From positions 12,491,655-12,555,654 of the forward strand of contig NC_068347.1 in the NCBI RefSeq assembly GCF_014633365.1: 64,000 bases of DNA, written 5' to 3'. This document shows, piece after piece, positions 48,487-61,171 of this stretch; the stretch's first letter is position 1; every line of letters starts with the position of its first letter. Position numbers and translations under genes: made by a program. Source of the DNA: Diospyros lotus (lineage: Eukaryota; Streptophyta; Magnoliopsida; Ericales; Ebenaceae). The notes beneath the pieces are model-generated. The model made no database searches, was not told where the DNA came from, and was given only the letters and a program-made list of their open reading frames with translations.

Positions 48487-50848
48487 GATGGTCTGGCTTT
48501 CGAAGAAGAGGAAGAGGAAACATCCAAAGGTAGCAATTTGTGTCTTTTGGATGGATTGAATTTTTGCTTTTCTCCCAAATAGCCCACAGCCTCCTTGTGT
48601 TGTTCATCTAAAATTTGATCCTTCACATCAAAAGAGTTAGCAATGCAATTTTCTATAGGCTCATCTAATCTCTCTACCAAATCATCAATGCCATCTATCC
48701 TAAAGACTTTTTTTTCATTGTCATTAGAACATTTCGTAGCCTTAAACACATTGAAAATAACTATCTCATCATAAATTCTAAGGCTAAGTGTTCCTTGCTG
48801 GACATCAATCAAAGCCCTCCCTGTGGCAAGAAAAGGTCTCCCTAAAATTAGGGGCATATCATAATCTTCTTCCATATCCATAACAATGAAATCAACAGGA
48901 AAAATAAATTTATCTACTTTTACCAAAACATCTTCCACTACTCCCCTTGGATATTTGATACTTCTATCAGCCAATTGAAGAGAAACAGTGGTGGGTGTTG
49001 GTTCTTTTAATCCAAGTTTCCTGAAAATAGAAAAGGGCATCAAATTAATACTTGCACCGAGGTCACATAAAGCCTTATCAAAATTAATTCCACCAATAGT
49101 GCAAGGAATAGAAAAGCTCCTTGGATCCTTAAGTTTTGGAGGCAATTTATTTTGTAGAATTGCAGAACATTCTTCATTAAGTTTCACCATCTCAAATTCC
49201 TCCAACTTTCTTTTGTTTGCAATTATGTCTTTCAAAAATTTGGCATAACTTGGCATCTGTGATATAGCATCAAGAAGAGGGATGTTAATATGCAATTTTT
49301 TAAACACCTCTAAAAATTTAGCAAATTGTTTATCCAAGTTAGCCTTCAAAAATCTTTTAGGAAAAGGAAGAGGAGGTTTGTAAGATTTTAAATTAAGTGA
49401 AGAAGAACTCCCTTTTTTCTCTGTTGATAAATCATGATCCTCTTCTTTGGCTTCCAGCTCTTGGTTTTCTTTCTCTTTTGTACGCTCTTCATCTTTTTCT
49501 TTACTTTCAAGTTCTTTTCCACTTCGCAAAGTGATGGCTTTTACATGCTCCCTTGGATTCTTCTCAATATTGCTAGGCAAGCCTCCTTGTGGTCTTTCTG
49601 AAATTGCTTGGGCAAGTTGTCCAATTTGAGTTTCCAAGCTTTGCATTCTTGCTTCTGTACTATTGATAAATTTTGCCATTATATCTTCCAAATTTGGCTT
49701 CTTCTCCTGTGGAATTTGATGTTGTTGTTGTTGAAAGCCGGGGGGCACTCTTTGTTGATTATTACTCCAAGAAAGATTAGGATGGCTCCTCCATCCTGGA
49801 TTGTAAGTGTTGAAGTAGGGATTAAAATTTGACCTGTTGCCACCATAGGAAATAAAATTAGCTTGTTCAGAAGAACCAGAAGAAAAAGGATTTCCTACTT
49901 GACAATCTACACTAGCATGACCCCCTCATCCACAAAGCTCACAAGAAAGAAAATGGGGGGAAGAAGAAGAAGAAGCATTCATAGCTGAAACCCCTAAATT
50001 ACCCAAATTCTTATTTAATTCAGCAATTTGAACAGATAAAGCAGTGATAGAATCAACATTATAAATTCCAACTCCCTTTTTATTTGCTCTTTCATTGTCC
50101 CATTGATAACTATTGGCTGCCATCTCTTCCAAAAGTTCATATGCTTCCTCGGGAGTTTTCCTCATAAGGGTACCACCTGCAGTTGCATCTAACATCGAAC
50201 GAGAAGATTGATTAATGCCACTATAAAAAGTTTGCACTTGCATCCAAACAGGTAGACCATGGTGAGGACATTTCTAAGCATTTCTTTAAATCTCTCCCAT
50301 GACTCATATAAGGATTCATTACCAAATTGTGAAAAAGTTGTTATGTCATTCCTTAATTTAGCCGTTTTAGAAGGTGGAAAATATTTAGACAAAAACTTTT
50401 GTGCTAAATCATTCCATGTAGTAATAGAACCTGCTGGAAGAGAATTAAGCCATTCTTTTGCTATATCTTTCAAGGAAAAGGGAAACAACCTAAGTCGAAC
50501 TGCATCCTCACTAACTCCATTATGCCTAAAAGTATCACATATTTCAAGAAAATTAGCAATATGAGAGTTAGGATCATCATTAGGGCCAGAAAATTGTACA
50601 CTCATCTGGATCATTTGAATAATTGCAGGCTTGATCTCGAAGTTGTTTGCTTGCACATTGGGCCTCCTAATGCTTGATGTAGTGCCATCCAGAGTAGGTG
50701 TAGTATCTGAGCTCAACGTCCTTAGATTAGTTTGGGTTGCTTGTTCTTGCTCCATCTTGTTCTTTTTTTTCTCCTTCTTTTGCTTTTTCAAAGTTTTTTC
50801 AATTTCTTGATCAATGGGTATCAGTTCTCCATCACTACTCCGTGTCAT
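48471..50848 (-). pseudogene. gag-protease polyprotein pseudogene of O
   Basis: Start at 50848. About 790 codons: a charged Lys/Glu-rich N-terminus (residues 10-45), a capsid-type Retrotrans_gag domain (about 75-200, with [40 protein letters not shown], and [18 protein letters not shown]), a linker, a CCHC zinc knuckle (CELCG.GGHASVDC), a Gln/Glu/Lys-rich spacer, and an aspartic protease with active-site LCDLGASINLMP and ILGRPFLATGRALIDV. Two lesions: a one-base deletion near 50270 and a TGA inside the zinc knuckle (49926-49928). The frame is otherwise open from 50243 to 48471. Gag would form the particle and the protease would cut it; the enzyme half of pol is missing. It ends at the inverted segment, whose arm supplies the stop. 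Confidence 0.9.
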
Positions 50849-51064
50849 GCACCATGAAACCTACAAAGAAAAAGAAAAATACTAAAAATAAAAAAAATTA
50901 AAAATAAAATTTCTAAAAGATGAAAAATAAATAAATAATAAAATAAATAATTAAATTAAATTAAAATTGCAAAACCTAAAAGAAAAAAAAAATGTTCAAT
51001 CTAAGGCTAACTTATGTAGTTTTGATATGCAATAAACTAGTCCCCGGCAACGGCGCCAAAAACT
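50849..51064 (-). mobile_element. O: untranslated leader
   Basis: A/T-rich, non-coding sequence between PBS and gag start codon. Confidence 0.8.
51041..51058 (-). other. O: primer binding site (tRNA-Asp type)
   Basis: Minus strand TGGCGCCGTTGCCGGGGA, six bases from the LTR end; the standard PBS of Athila and Tat elements. Confidence 0.93.
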
Positions 51065-52617
51065 TGATGTGTGATTTTATGCACAATTAATTCGGGCAAG
51101 TGTACTCTAGTCAAATTTGCATATAGTGATGAAAAGATGTCGATCCCACGAGGACTAGATCACAATACCAAAACGATTTTAAATTAACCTAAGTTGAACC
51201 AATTAATTAATCAATGAATCAAAATGAAAATAAATGGAAAACTAGATTCTTTGTGAGAAAAATTAATTAATAAATGCACTAGGGTTTAGATTTCATTTAA
51301 TCTAGGTTATGGAATTATCTATTCAATCCGATTCAAAACCACAAATACATTTACAGTATTTTATAATTATTTGCATGTGATGGTGGATTTCCCTCAATTA
51401 ATTAATAAGCTTTCTCAAGTCATATTAATCCTTTATTAATTCAATTTCACTGTTAGATTTCCGAGCAGATATCAATGAAATAAATAAGCATTAAGTTCTT
51501 TGGAAACCTCTAATCTCAGAAGGGGATTTGACTCACTAAGCTTCCTCGATTCCCACACATGAGCTAATCATCTTTCGATCTCATAGTCAAACACATGATT
51601 TATATTGCCCACGGATCTAATTTATAACAATCTTTTAGTCAATCATGCATAAATCATTAAATCATTAAAAGGTGGCCAATCTTTTAAAGCATTAAACACA
51701 ACAATATAAATTCTTCATGTAAATAATAATCGGGTTTTGAATCGAACCAAACAAATACTCACATAATTCCAGAATTAAAATCCATCCAAACCCTAGCTAA
51801 AATAAATTAACTAGACATTATTAACATAAAAATAAAAACAGAAATTAAATGAATGAAACAGAGAGGCTCCCTGTCCTAGATCTGAAACAGATCTGGGCGC
51901 GGCTGCTGGCTCCAATCTTTGTATTGTTCGCGACTTCAATTTCCTCTTTTGTGTCCACTACTTCTCTTCTTCAATCTCACTGTGTGCGGCTTCCCAATTG
52001 CTTCGTTGTGCGCCGTTCCAAGCCTCTTCTATTTTAATCTCCAATTCCTTTCAATCGTGCGCGGCTCCTAGCCTCCTCACCTTTTATTCCATGTTCACAT
52101 ATTAATATATATATATATATATGCATGACATGGCCGCCCTAGCCAAGCCCAATTCAATCCACTTCTTTTAATTTGTTTAATAATATATATATATATATAA
52201 ATATAAATATGCACATGGCATTCACGCCACTGCCAATTACTATATATATATATAGTTAGGTTATTATAATATTATATATAAATAATATAAGATAAAATAT
52301 AATATATATAAAATAATATATATAATATTTAATATACTATTAAATATAATAACTTTAATTATATTATAATATTAGTTATTTAAAATATTTATTTATTTTT
52401 TTAATTTATAATATTAATTATAAAATTAACTTTATAATATATATATATATTTTTTCTTTTTATGCCCAAATCTTCGAATTTATTTCTTTTGTTGGATTCC
52501 TACAAAACAAGAATAAAACAATGTAAAATTCATTTAAACACACATTTATGTAGGAAAAATAGCACAAGGTTGAGATAAAAAAATAAATAAAATTATGTAT
52601 ACAATTAAGCCCTATCA
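51065..52617 (-). mobile_element. O: 5' LTR
   Basis: 1553 bp, starting on the minus strand TGATAGGGCTTAATTG at 52617. It pairs with 45305-46866; the first 240 bp at the U5 end are identical and later differences are mostly C/T changes and microsatellite length. Confidence 0.93.
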
Positions 52618-52622
52618 CAAGG

Positions 52623-54459
52623 CCACCTCCACATGGGACTGTCCCTTACCTGGTTCGAAACCTCATCTCTGCCTCGGCACTAATTTCAGCCCGAACTCCG
52701 AACTCTTTTAGGATCACCTCCTCCGCAGTCGAACCTAGATATAAATACACACAAACCCAACTCCATTAACATCCGGCATTAAACCAATGCCCACAACTTC
52801 GCCACATATCACCAAAATCGTCCATCAACAAAATTTCAAATAACCTCAACACAGGGTTTAATCTAGCGAATAATTATTACTCTCTGAATAAATTAATTCA
52901 AAGAAAATAATTCATTTACCTCAATCAATTTGGAAACGAAAATCGGCCAATCGCCCATACCGGCATTGCCTCATTGACTGCTATCTCAAGTCCAAAATCC
53001 CATTCTCGAGCTTCCAGTATGCTCCACGAGCCTCGAAATAATTTTCAGAACTTTTCTAGATTTTTTCTGAAATTTTCTCCTATTTTCCCTCATTTTTCAG
53101 AATTTTCCATATTTTCTATTTTCTTTTCTTTTTTTTTCTTTTTTTCTTTTCCTTCTTCTTCCTTGGTCTTCTCCCGCGCGGCTACTGTTCATTCATCTTC
53201 TTCCTCGCGCGGCCCACCTGCGCGCTCCTCTCGCTGTCCACCATTTGGCCTTCCAACGCCTTCGCCAACCCCCAACGGTCACCACCACCAGCAGCCGCGC
53301 CCCCCTCCGGCCATCGGCATAGCCATGAGCAGCCCCCCGCGACCTCAGTCCCACGCACGCGCAGCATTTCCAATAGCCATGGCTGCCGCAACCAGCTTTT
53401 TCATTGCCTCCGACTGGCGTCGCCGCCGCTTCCTCCACCGTTGCAACCAACCACGGTCGCTTCCAGCTTCGTCTAGTCTCCCCTGTTGTTGCCTTCCCCT
53501 ACAATGCGTCGGCCATGGCAGCCTCCGCTGCTGGCCGTTGCAACTAGCCGCCATCGCGGCCTTTGATGCTGCATTTGCCATCGCCGGCTTCCTCTGTTGC
53601 TTCTGGTCATCACGGCCGCCACAAGCTGCCTCCTCTCGAGCCATCGCTGCCATCAGCCCCTCCTCAAGCTGCAGCACCGCGGACATGGCAGCAGCCTTTA
53701 ACTGCTGTCGCATCTCTCTCTCGGTCTCTCCGTCCCTCTCTCGAGAGCTCTCTCTCTCTTCGGTCTCGGCCATTACTCCCTCTCTCGATCGCGAGCCCTA
53801 TCTCTCGATCTATCTTTCTCTGTTTCTCATCTCCTGATTTGGATTTCAAATTTTGAAATGGGTGGCAGCTCTCACGCACCAGCATATATATATATATACA
53901 CTTAAAATTACTTATTAATCCCTCCAAATTTTCCATAATCACAATTAAGGAAATTTAATTACACTTGGAATTTTTAATAATAACACTTTGACCCTCCAAG
54001 GCTTAATTAAATTACTCTTAGGCCACCCCAAATCTCGATTTATTCGAAATTAATGACCGACCGCTTCTCGGGAATACCGACCTCGTCCCTACGCCTGCAC
54101 GGGACCTTTATTCGACCCGAAAACACTTAAGGGTTGTCTTACTCAGAAAACCGAACCACCCCTAGGGTCCCCTCTGACTATTCGGTATTGCCACCCACTC
54201 GAGCTTATACAGAATTTATTCTGAAAATTCTTCCCGGTCGGACCGCTGTCAGCCTCCTTAATCTCATCTCGAGACGCTCACCAACCTCTTGCTCTCTTCC
54301 CTGGACATCCAAGTCCTGAGGCACTCCCAACCGTCAATTCGAAAATTCTTAATAATTAATTACTCAAAACCGACTCTTGGGTTTCCCGAACCACCCGAGA
54401 TCCTTTCAAAATAATCAAAAATTATTTATTTTCAACACCATGTAATACCGGGTATTACA
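52623..54459 (-). mobile_element. K6: 5' LTR, U3-side part
   Basis: On the minus strand it begins at 54459 with the perfect 19-bp palindrome TGTAATACCCGGTATTACA. TA microsatellite at 53884-53896 is the likely TATA region, followed by (GA)n tracts. The 287-aa plus-strand ORF (52974-53837) is antisense, Phe-rich then Ser/Pro/Ala-rich; the composition follows the pyrimidine-rich strand and gives no known domain. Confidence 0.9.
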
Positions 54460-54464
54460 GATTG

Positions 54465-55231
54465 GCCCTCTCTCACAATCTCACTCTCTCGAAATCTCTC
54501 TCTCGCACAATATCTTGGCCTGACTCCCTCTCTCGGCAATGCTCTCTCCCTCGCAATCTCTCACGAGCTCTCACTTCCCCCGCTCTCTGGTTTGACCATT
54601 TCAAATGGCAGATATAACACTAGGAAGCTTCCTTGAAGCTTCCTCACATATTCACGCCATATATATATATACTAATTACATATAAACCCTCCAAAAATCT
54701 CAAAATTCCACTTAAGCAATTAATAATTGCACTTGAGGATTTTTATAATAACACTTGGGCCCTCTCAAGGCTTAAATTAATTATAATTAAGCCACTCCCA
54801 ACTCGATTTCTTTGAAAATTAATATTCGACTTTTACTCAAAAATACCGTATTCGTCCCTACGCCTACACGGGACTTTTATTCCACCCAAAAACACCTAAG
54901 GGTTGCCTTATTCGCAAAATCGGACCACCCCTAGGATCCCCTTAGCTTCCCAAAGGTCCCCTACGACCATTCGGTATTGGCACCTACTTAGACTTATACT
55001 GAGTTTATTCCGAAAATTATTCCCAATCGGACTGCTTCTAACGTCATAAACCTCGCCTCGAGACGCTCATCAATCTCTTGCCCTGTTCCCTGGACATCCA
55101 AGTCCGCCAATTCGACAAATTTCATTAATTAATTACTCAAAATTGACTCTTGGGCTTCCCAGACCACCCGAGATCCTGACAAAATAATCGAAAATTATTT
55201 ATTTTCAATACATGTAATACCGGGTATTACA
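54465..55231 (-). mobile_element. K5: 3' LTR, second part (U3 side)
   Basis: Continues 42387-44002 after the chimeric insertion; matches 63183-63968. The minus-strand start at 55231 is TGTAATACCCGGTATTACA. Confidence 0.9.
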
Positions 55232-55248
55232 TTCCACCCCCCTTAAAG
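55232..55248 (-). other. Polypurine tract of K5
   Basis: Minus strand TTTAAGGGGGGTGGAA next to the LTR start, preceded by GAATTTCGAGGATGAAATTC, the typical Tekay/Del context. Confidence 0.87.
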
Positions 55249-58200
55249 AATTTCATCCTCGAAATTCACTTTACCATACTTTCTTGCCCAAGATAATTAT
55301 ATTCTCCGGCTACATGCCAAATTCCCATGCTCGAGAATCTCATAGACTATCCATTTCTCATCCTTTACCTTGGGTTATTCCCACCTCAAGGCTTCACTTA
55401 GGTATTTTGTCCTCCGCCTCTCGAGGACATTCACCAACCGAATACCGTTTTGGCCTCCAGACAAATCGCACCACTGGTCGCTGGTCATGCTTACTGCAAC
55501 GATATCCATCTCCTAATGGATTTTCTCTGCTGCGAAACATCGTTTTGCAGTCCACTTCCCATTTTCCTATCAATCAAAATGAACTCTCGCTAATATTGCA
55601 TCACTAATCAGTCTACCACGATTTTACGCCAATCACACATGGCCATGATTTTACGCTGGTCCAACCAGCAACGTCTTAGCACTGATCATCAGCCGCAATG
55701 TCTCTTCTAGTGCCCACAAGACACTCTAACACCCATTCATCATGGCATACCACCATTTATTACAAGCATGCATGGTTTGAGTCGATCCTCGTGGCAACTT
55801 CTCGTTACCGATCAACTTACCATGCTAGCACTACCTGGGAAGTAACCATTTGGCCCACCTAGCCAACTTCGACCATTTCATGAATGGTCTACTACCTTGA
55901 CCGGCCGACCCTCATTTATCGATATGATTATGCATACTCGACATACCCAACACCATGCCAGGTAATTACACATTTCAACCATACGTGCACTACCCGAGTC
56001 CACCTTGAGCTTGGCGATGCACGCACCATTACAATCTCACCTCGAGCTTAACCATGCTCGGGCCACAACTTTCTTCCAACCAGGAGTTTCTTGCATAAGC
56101 ACACAGACTCCACTGGCCTTCCTTTTTGGCTGATACTGCACGCTAGTAGGGGTCTCATACCCATACCAGGGAACTCTTCATTAAGCAACCCCTTCAATAC
56201 ATCACCCAATTTAGCTTTCACAATCATCCCCATGCTAGGCCTTACTTTGGCTATTAAACCCTATCGCAAGTCAAGGATCCTACCATTGCTCTTAAGGTCG
56301 CAGAACCATTAATCGGCCCTCGTCAGCACCCATGGTGCGTGGCACAAGTGATTGGCTTATTACCATCTGCACAATCACTTATTGCATCGCACTTGTAGGA
56401 TGACCCGTGCCTTCGGTCCGCACCACAACAAGTCAACATGGTTACACCCCCACTCTTGTAGCAGTCCTCTAGCCAAATTCACTCACCCAGCTTCAATTTC
56501 ATTGGGACCTTTCAATTTCTGTCGTTTCTTGTCAGAGCCTCTTACCTTAGAGGCACGAAACTTTCAGCCATCCTAACTCAGATTCATTTTAAATCCGCAA
56601 TAGACCCCTGACTTTACCATGCATAATGGTTACCTTTTGACCTTCCTGACAACATCTTTTCCCTGACAGCTATGATGACACCACCATGCCATCTCAAAAG
56701 ACTTGCTGCTCCATGAATCTCACTAGTCAACACAACCAGCATGACCCCACTCTTAGGTTGCCTTCCTTATATCACTTTGCTATACTTATATCAACTAGCT
56801 AATTCCCTGAGAGACTTTGGTTTCTCCCGGACTTCTATAACTTTTGCTTCAATCAGCTCACATCACATGGTGAGCGACCACATTGGCTGCAATGCTACCA
56901 TAATCGGCTAGGACCACCTCCTGCCATCACTTGGCGCCACATCCAGCCACAATCATGACTCTAAAGCACCTACGCCACCAACTAACTACTCTCAGGACGC
57001 CACATGACCATTGCCAGCCACTGCCGGTATCACTGGTCGGCATCTTCGGTCGCCATTGGCTACCCCCAGCCGGTCACCAATCGACTCCACTAGCTGATTT
57101 CCTTTCACAATCGTTAACCTTTAGTCACTAAGTTAAATCTCATTAATTGCCCACACTCCAAGGCACCCCTCTAGCCGTATCACTCACAGCTATCAGGTGA
57201 TTTCACCACCTAAACACCATTCCTAGGAACCAACCTCGTCCCACAAGCTCTTCCTTCGAGCTTTCGTCCCCTATTGGCAACATCTTAAATTCACCCTCAA
57301 CTTTCATCTAGCCAACTCGATTAGCTCTAGCCAGATCGCCCAGCTCATAACCAACACAACCTTCCTCCAAGCATTACACTTGCAATCATCGACTATCGCC
57401 TCGATTTGAGCTCCATCCACTAGAAATCACCCCTGCCACTCATGTGGAATTTACACTCCCACTTGATGCCGTAGGACTCACATTCCTACTCAGGCACTTG
57501 CCATCACACTGGCTTTCCCCGGGTGATCCATCATGTTAGAGTTATAGTGCATTAGGAAGTTTATCCCGTGTTGTTGCCCCATTCTCAACTTGGGAGAATA
57601 TCTCAAGTTCTACCCCATGACACATTTCAACATTACCATCTATAACCCTTCGTTACGGAGTAACACTCCTTTGAGCAGCACAATTTTTCCCTGACCAACC
57701 ATCTTCTATAACACTTGGATTTCTTTCTCAAAATTCACCTGGTTTAGCCACCAGGACTGGCTGAACCTTTATGTACACGGTCAATCAACAAGGCTTTACA
57801 TCACAATCCTCAAGCCTCACGCTCCTATCATTGCCATCAGGTGCTACCACCTGGCAATTGATCCTGTGTCAGCTACCGGAAATCCATCCAGTGCTACATA
57901 AGGATACTTCCTCATTTTCACATCGACACAATCAGGACTAACACTAGACTGTGCAATTGCGAGTCTTCACTGATTTCGAACCGTGCCTTATCCACTTGTT
58001 CAGCCTGCCACAACTCACATCACAGGATTAGAGATCCCTATACTTGAAACTTTTGCACTCTTCAATAATTCCATCTCATGGTTGGCTTCTAACTCGTAAG
58101 TTTCGCCCTCCACGGCACTTACGTAACATTTTGGAGCCATTTACCGACTCCACCAATCGACCCATCTTCTTGCTTCACCGCAAGGTCACACTGGGTCCAT

Positions 58201-58754
58201 CATCTGAATTTACCCAATCCATTTCGATTGAATTCAACCATAACTGCGTTAACATCCTTTAACAAGGAACATCACCACACATCTTGTTATCTCACCACAA
58301 GATATTACCCACTTCGATTCACAAACCTTCTGCTACCACGACAACAAAAGGCATTACCACGATTCTTCAACCCTCACAGAAATTTAGGTCTGGCCCAAAC
58401 ATAACCTACAACATACCCCAGGTCTTCGGCTTCTAATCATCTCCACCGCAGACGGGTTAGTCCACATAGAGGGCTGCAATCCCTCCTGTGAACTAACCGT
58501 CTATATCCAGTGGTCCTTAGCATTAGACCCGTCAACGGTAGGCATCAACCGTAGCGTTATTCCCATGCTAGACCCGTTTCTTTTCCATGGGTTTCTTTCT
58601 CAAACATTTCTGAATGCTACAACACCTTGACATTCACTAAACCGCCTCAACACTGTTTATTACTCACAGCTGAATTATGGGACTAACCACTGCTTTCGTC
58701 GCCCCTACCGTGCATCTTACAGATCTTCTACCCCTGACCATCTGCATAATCACT

Positions 58755-58926
58755 GTGTTGCCCTGTGCTTTAGGCGAGCCAACACCCGGTCATCATTACC
58801 GTGTCACTCCCATACACTGGCCCAACACTGGTTCCCCATCGTGTTGCCTTGTGCTTCAGAGAGTCAACACTTAATCATCAATACCGTGTTGCTCCCTTAC
58901 ACTGGCCCAACAACAGTTTTCTACAG
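58755..58926. repeat. 86-bp tandem duplication in K5
   Basis: Two copies starting GTGTTGCCYTGTGCTT at 58755 and 58841, ending in ACACTGGCCCAACA. A related phrase lies near 26123 in K3. Confidence 0.75.
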
Positions 58927-61171
58927 CACAGCTCAGGTCCCACTCCGATCTGCTTCGCACCCCGCAGTGTGACTTTCAACCTTCCAGTCCAACCTTCGAT
59001 ATCGAACCTGGCATGACTACCCCACCACACTCGCAGCCAATATCCTTACCAGGTTCCTACTTGGCCACTAATCTATTGGACCATTACTGCATTCCACGAT
59101 TCTTCCCTTAGGACTACTCTAGATGTCATATCTCTTACAAGAGACAATTGATTTCACCTAACCAACTCTCTTAAGGTGCTGCTCCAGATCTTCGGCATCT
59201 GATCGTCACCTGCAGTTCACTAAATTGCTCAGGCCCATGAGCCACTTGCCCTCAACGCGAGCCAACTCATTAGTCCTCTGCCATACGGTCCATAGCATCA
59301 GATCCATCACATTGAGCCGTGCACCCATAGCATCAAAGCTACTTAAAGCATCCCCGAACTACGATGGTTCCGCTACCATCTTACCAAAGCCATCTTACTT
59401 GGTTATCCTTGCCTTGATAACCTCAAGCTCATACCCTGAGCCCTGCTCCTCCGGACTCTACATCTCTTACCGCTTAAGAGGCTCTCAAACTACCTCAGCT
59501 CTTGAGGCCTCAGGATCTTACCCCACAAGATCATACCTCACGTCTTTCACTCAACATTTGAAAGCTCCAACTTTCCATGACGATGGATCCAAATCCATCG
59601 TGATTCACTTTGCCACCCAGCTCATCCTAGAGCTTGATTATCATCAGTCTCTCAATCCACAACCGACGTGCTAAGCCTACCTCAAGCTCCGGCACCCATG
59701 ACCATAAGGCACCTAACATTACCCTCCAGGTAAATCGAGACCTCCCATCTCTCCTTGCACACCCATAGTGCATTTAATCACGACACCCGGCCTGGCCTTC
59801 CAGCACGCCTCGCATTGGCTTCCATAACTTGGAATTTAAAATTCGGAGCCTCCACATTACTCGCCATGCCCCTGCCCACTTGGCATCCAAAGTTGGCATT
59901 TCTTGCGCGCGCATAACCCATGGATGTCCTGTTGCCACAAACTCATCACCCTTAGACCACACACCGCTCATACCCTTCATTGGGTGACCTCCGCGTCTCC
60001 CATCAAGGGTCTCGTGACCTTAGGCGTCATCTCCACCCCAGGCATCACAATGAGGGTCTATTCTCCTCTCATCTCCTAACCTTAGGCGTCCCACCAGACC
60101 CTAAGAGTCATAATGAGAGTTTTGATTGGCCCCTCATCCATTAATCACATGAACGGTCTTTTGGCCCTTCACAACTAGGACTTCTAACCCAATGGCTCTC
60201 ACACGCATATCAACGCATACCTAACTTCTTAATCCTATATCTGGATTCCTCTGGATTCCAGTTCGACCTACTTGAAATTTCCATCTCATACAGAAACCTG
60301 CTAGGTTCCACTCATACCCTAGGCACATCCCCTCCGGGATCGCCATAGCCATACAATCACATGGCACCATATGAATCTCTTGTGCATAACTCACACCCGA
60401 CTCCCCTCGAGGTCCTTCCGCAAACTACCAAAGTCATGCCTACCCTGGCCATGACATTCAAATGCATTACATGCACACTCCCCATAGAGCCTCACTGCAA
60501 TTAACCTTACCCCCTTCCTAGGGCTCGCCATCTAGCCCGCTGACGACTCATTTTTTTGAGCCTCGAGCTAACTCCCACTTTAGCTCACTCTATCTCAGGC
60601 GAACAAGCCTTACTACACCACTTCCAAGGGACAACTCTAATCCCTTGAACATGCTCTGCAAATCCCTGACATAGGGACGCTCCACTAATCCCCTTTCGGA
60701 CTAGTCATGCTTCGACTTCGTGTCCCCACACGAGCCTCAACACTTCAATTTATTCCCATCCTTAAAACACTATACCATACACCCGAATTCCAATATTTAG
60801 GATTTCCTGACACTGACACCCACACTTGGGTTTTCGGTTTTTCTTTGCTCAACCCGTATACCTCTCACAGGTATATCATCTCAATCCAGGGTATTTTCTC
60901 ATCCCTAGAACAGGACTATCCAAACATACCATTCAAACCATTGCAGGCCTCAATGGCTCGACCCAATCCCTTAGGGTCCTCGGTCCACATGTCTAACTTT
61001 CAAATCAATTGTTCCTGACCCTAACTCAGCAGCTAGGACATTTTGACTTACATCCAAATCATGCCAGGCATCCTTCATTCTAAAACTTTGGCAATTATTC
61101 ACATTAATCACTTAATCGACCATAAATAATATTCCAACACGCTAGCTTTCCCCACCCTTATAGCTAGCCAT

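Larger units (their letters stand above)
45305..52617 (-). mobile_element. O: Athila-type Ty3/gypsy element, gag-pro only
   Basis: This 7313-bp element begins and ends TGATGTGTG...CCTATCA (plus-strand view) and is flanked by CAAGG at 45300-45304 and 52618-52622. Both LTRs, a tRNA-Asp PBS and a PPT are present. The coding region has gag and protease but no reverse transcriptase, RNase H or integrase except a short inverted remnant, so it is non-autonomous. The LTRs differ at few sites, mostly transitions, so it is the most recent insertion of this nest. Confidence 0.93.
44003..54459 (-). mobile_element. K6: chimeric retroelement, K 5' LTR with Cassandra body
   Basis: A single insertion of 10,457 bp (3.1 kb without its nested element) is bounded by the TSD GATTG (43998-44002 and 54460-54464). 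Read on the minus strand: a full family K LTR (54459 to 44443, split by a nested Athila-type element), the tRNA-Met PBS, a short Cassandra internal region, a PPT, and a Cassandra LTR ending at 44003. The two LTRs belong to different families, yet the terminal bases and TSD are those of one integration event. The join lies within the PBS, the only sequence the two families are known here to share at that position. Confidence 0.88.

Noticed and set aside
52974..53837. 287-aa ORF as a gene
   Set aside because: It is inside the K6 LTR, low-complexity, and has no domain or splice or promoter context of its own.
59225..59674. 149-aa ORF in the K5 internal region as gag or another element gene
   Set aside because: It is antisense to the element, lacks retroviral motifs, and the frame is not kept in K4.
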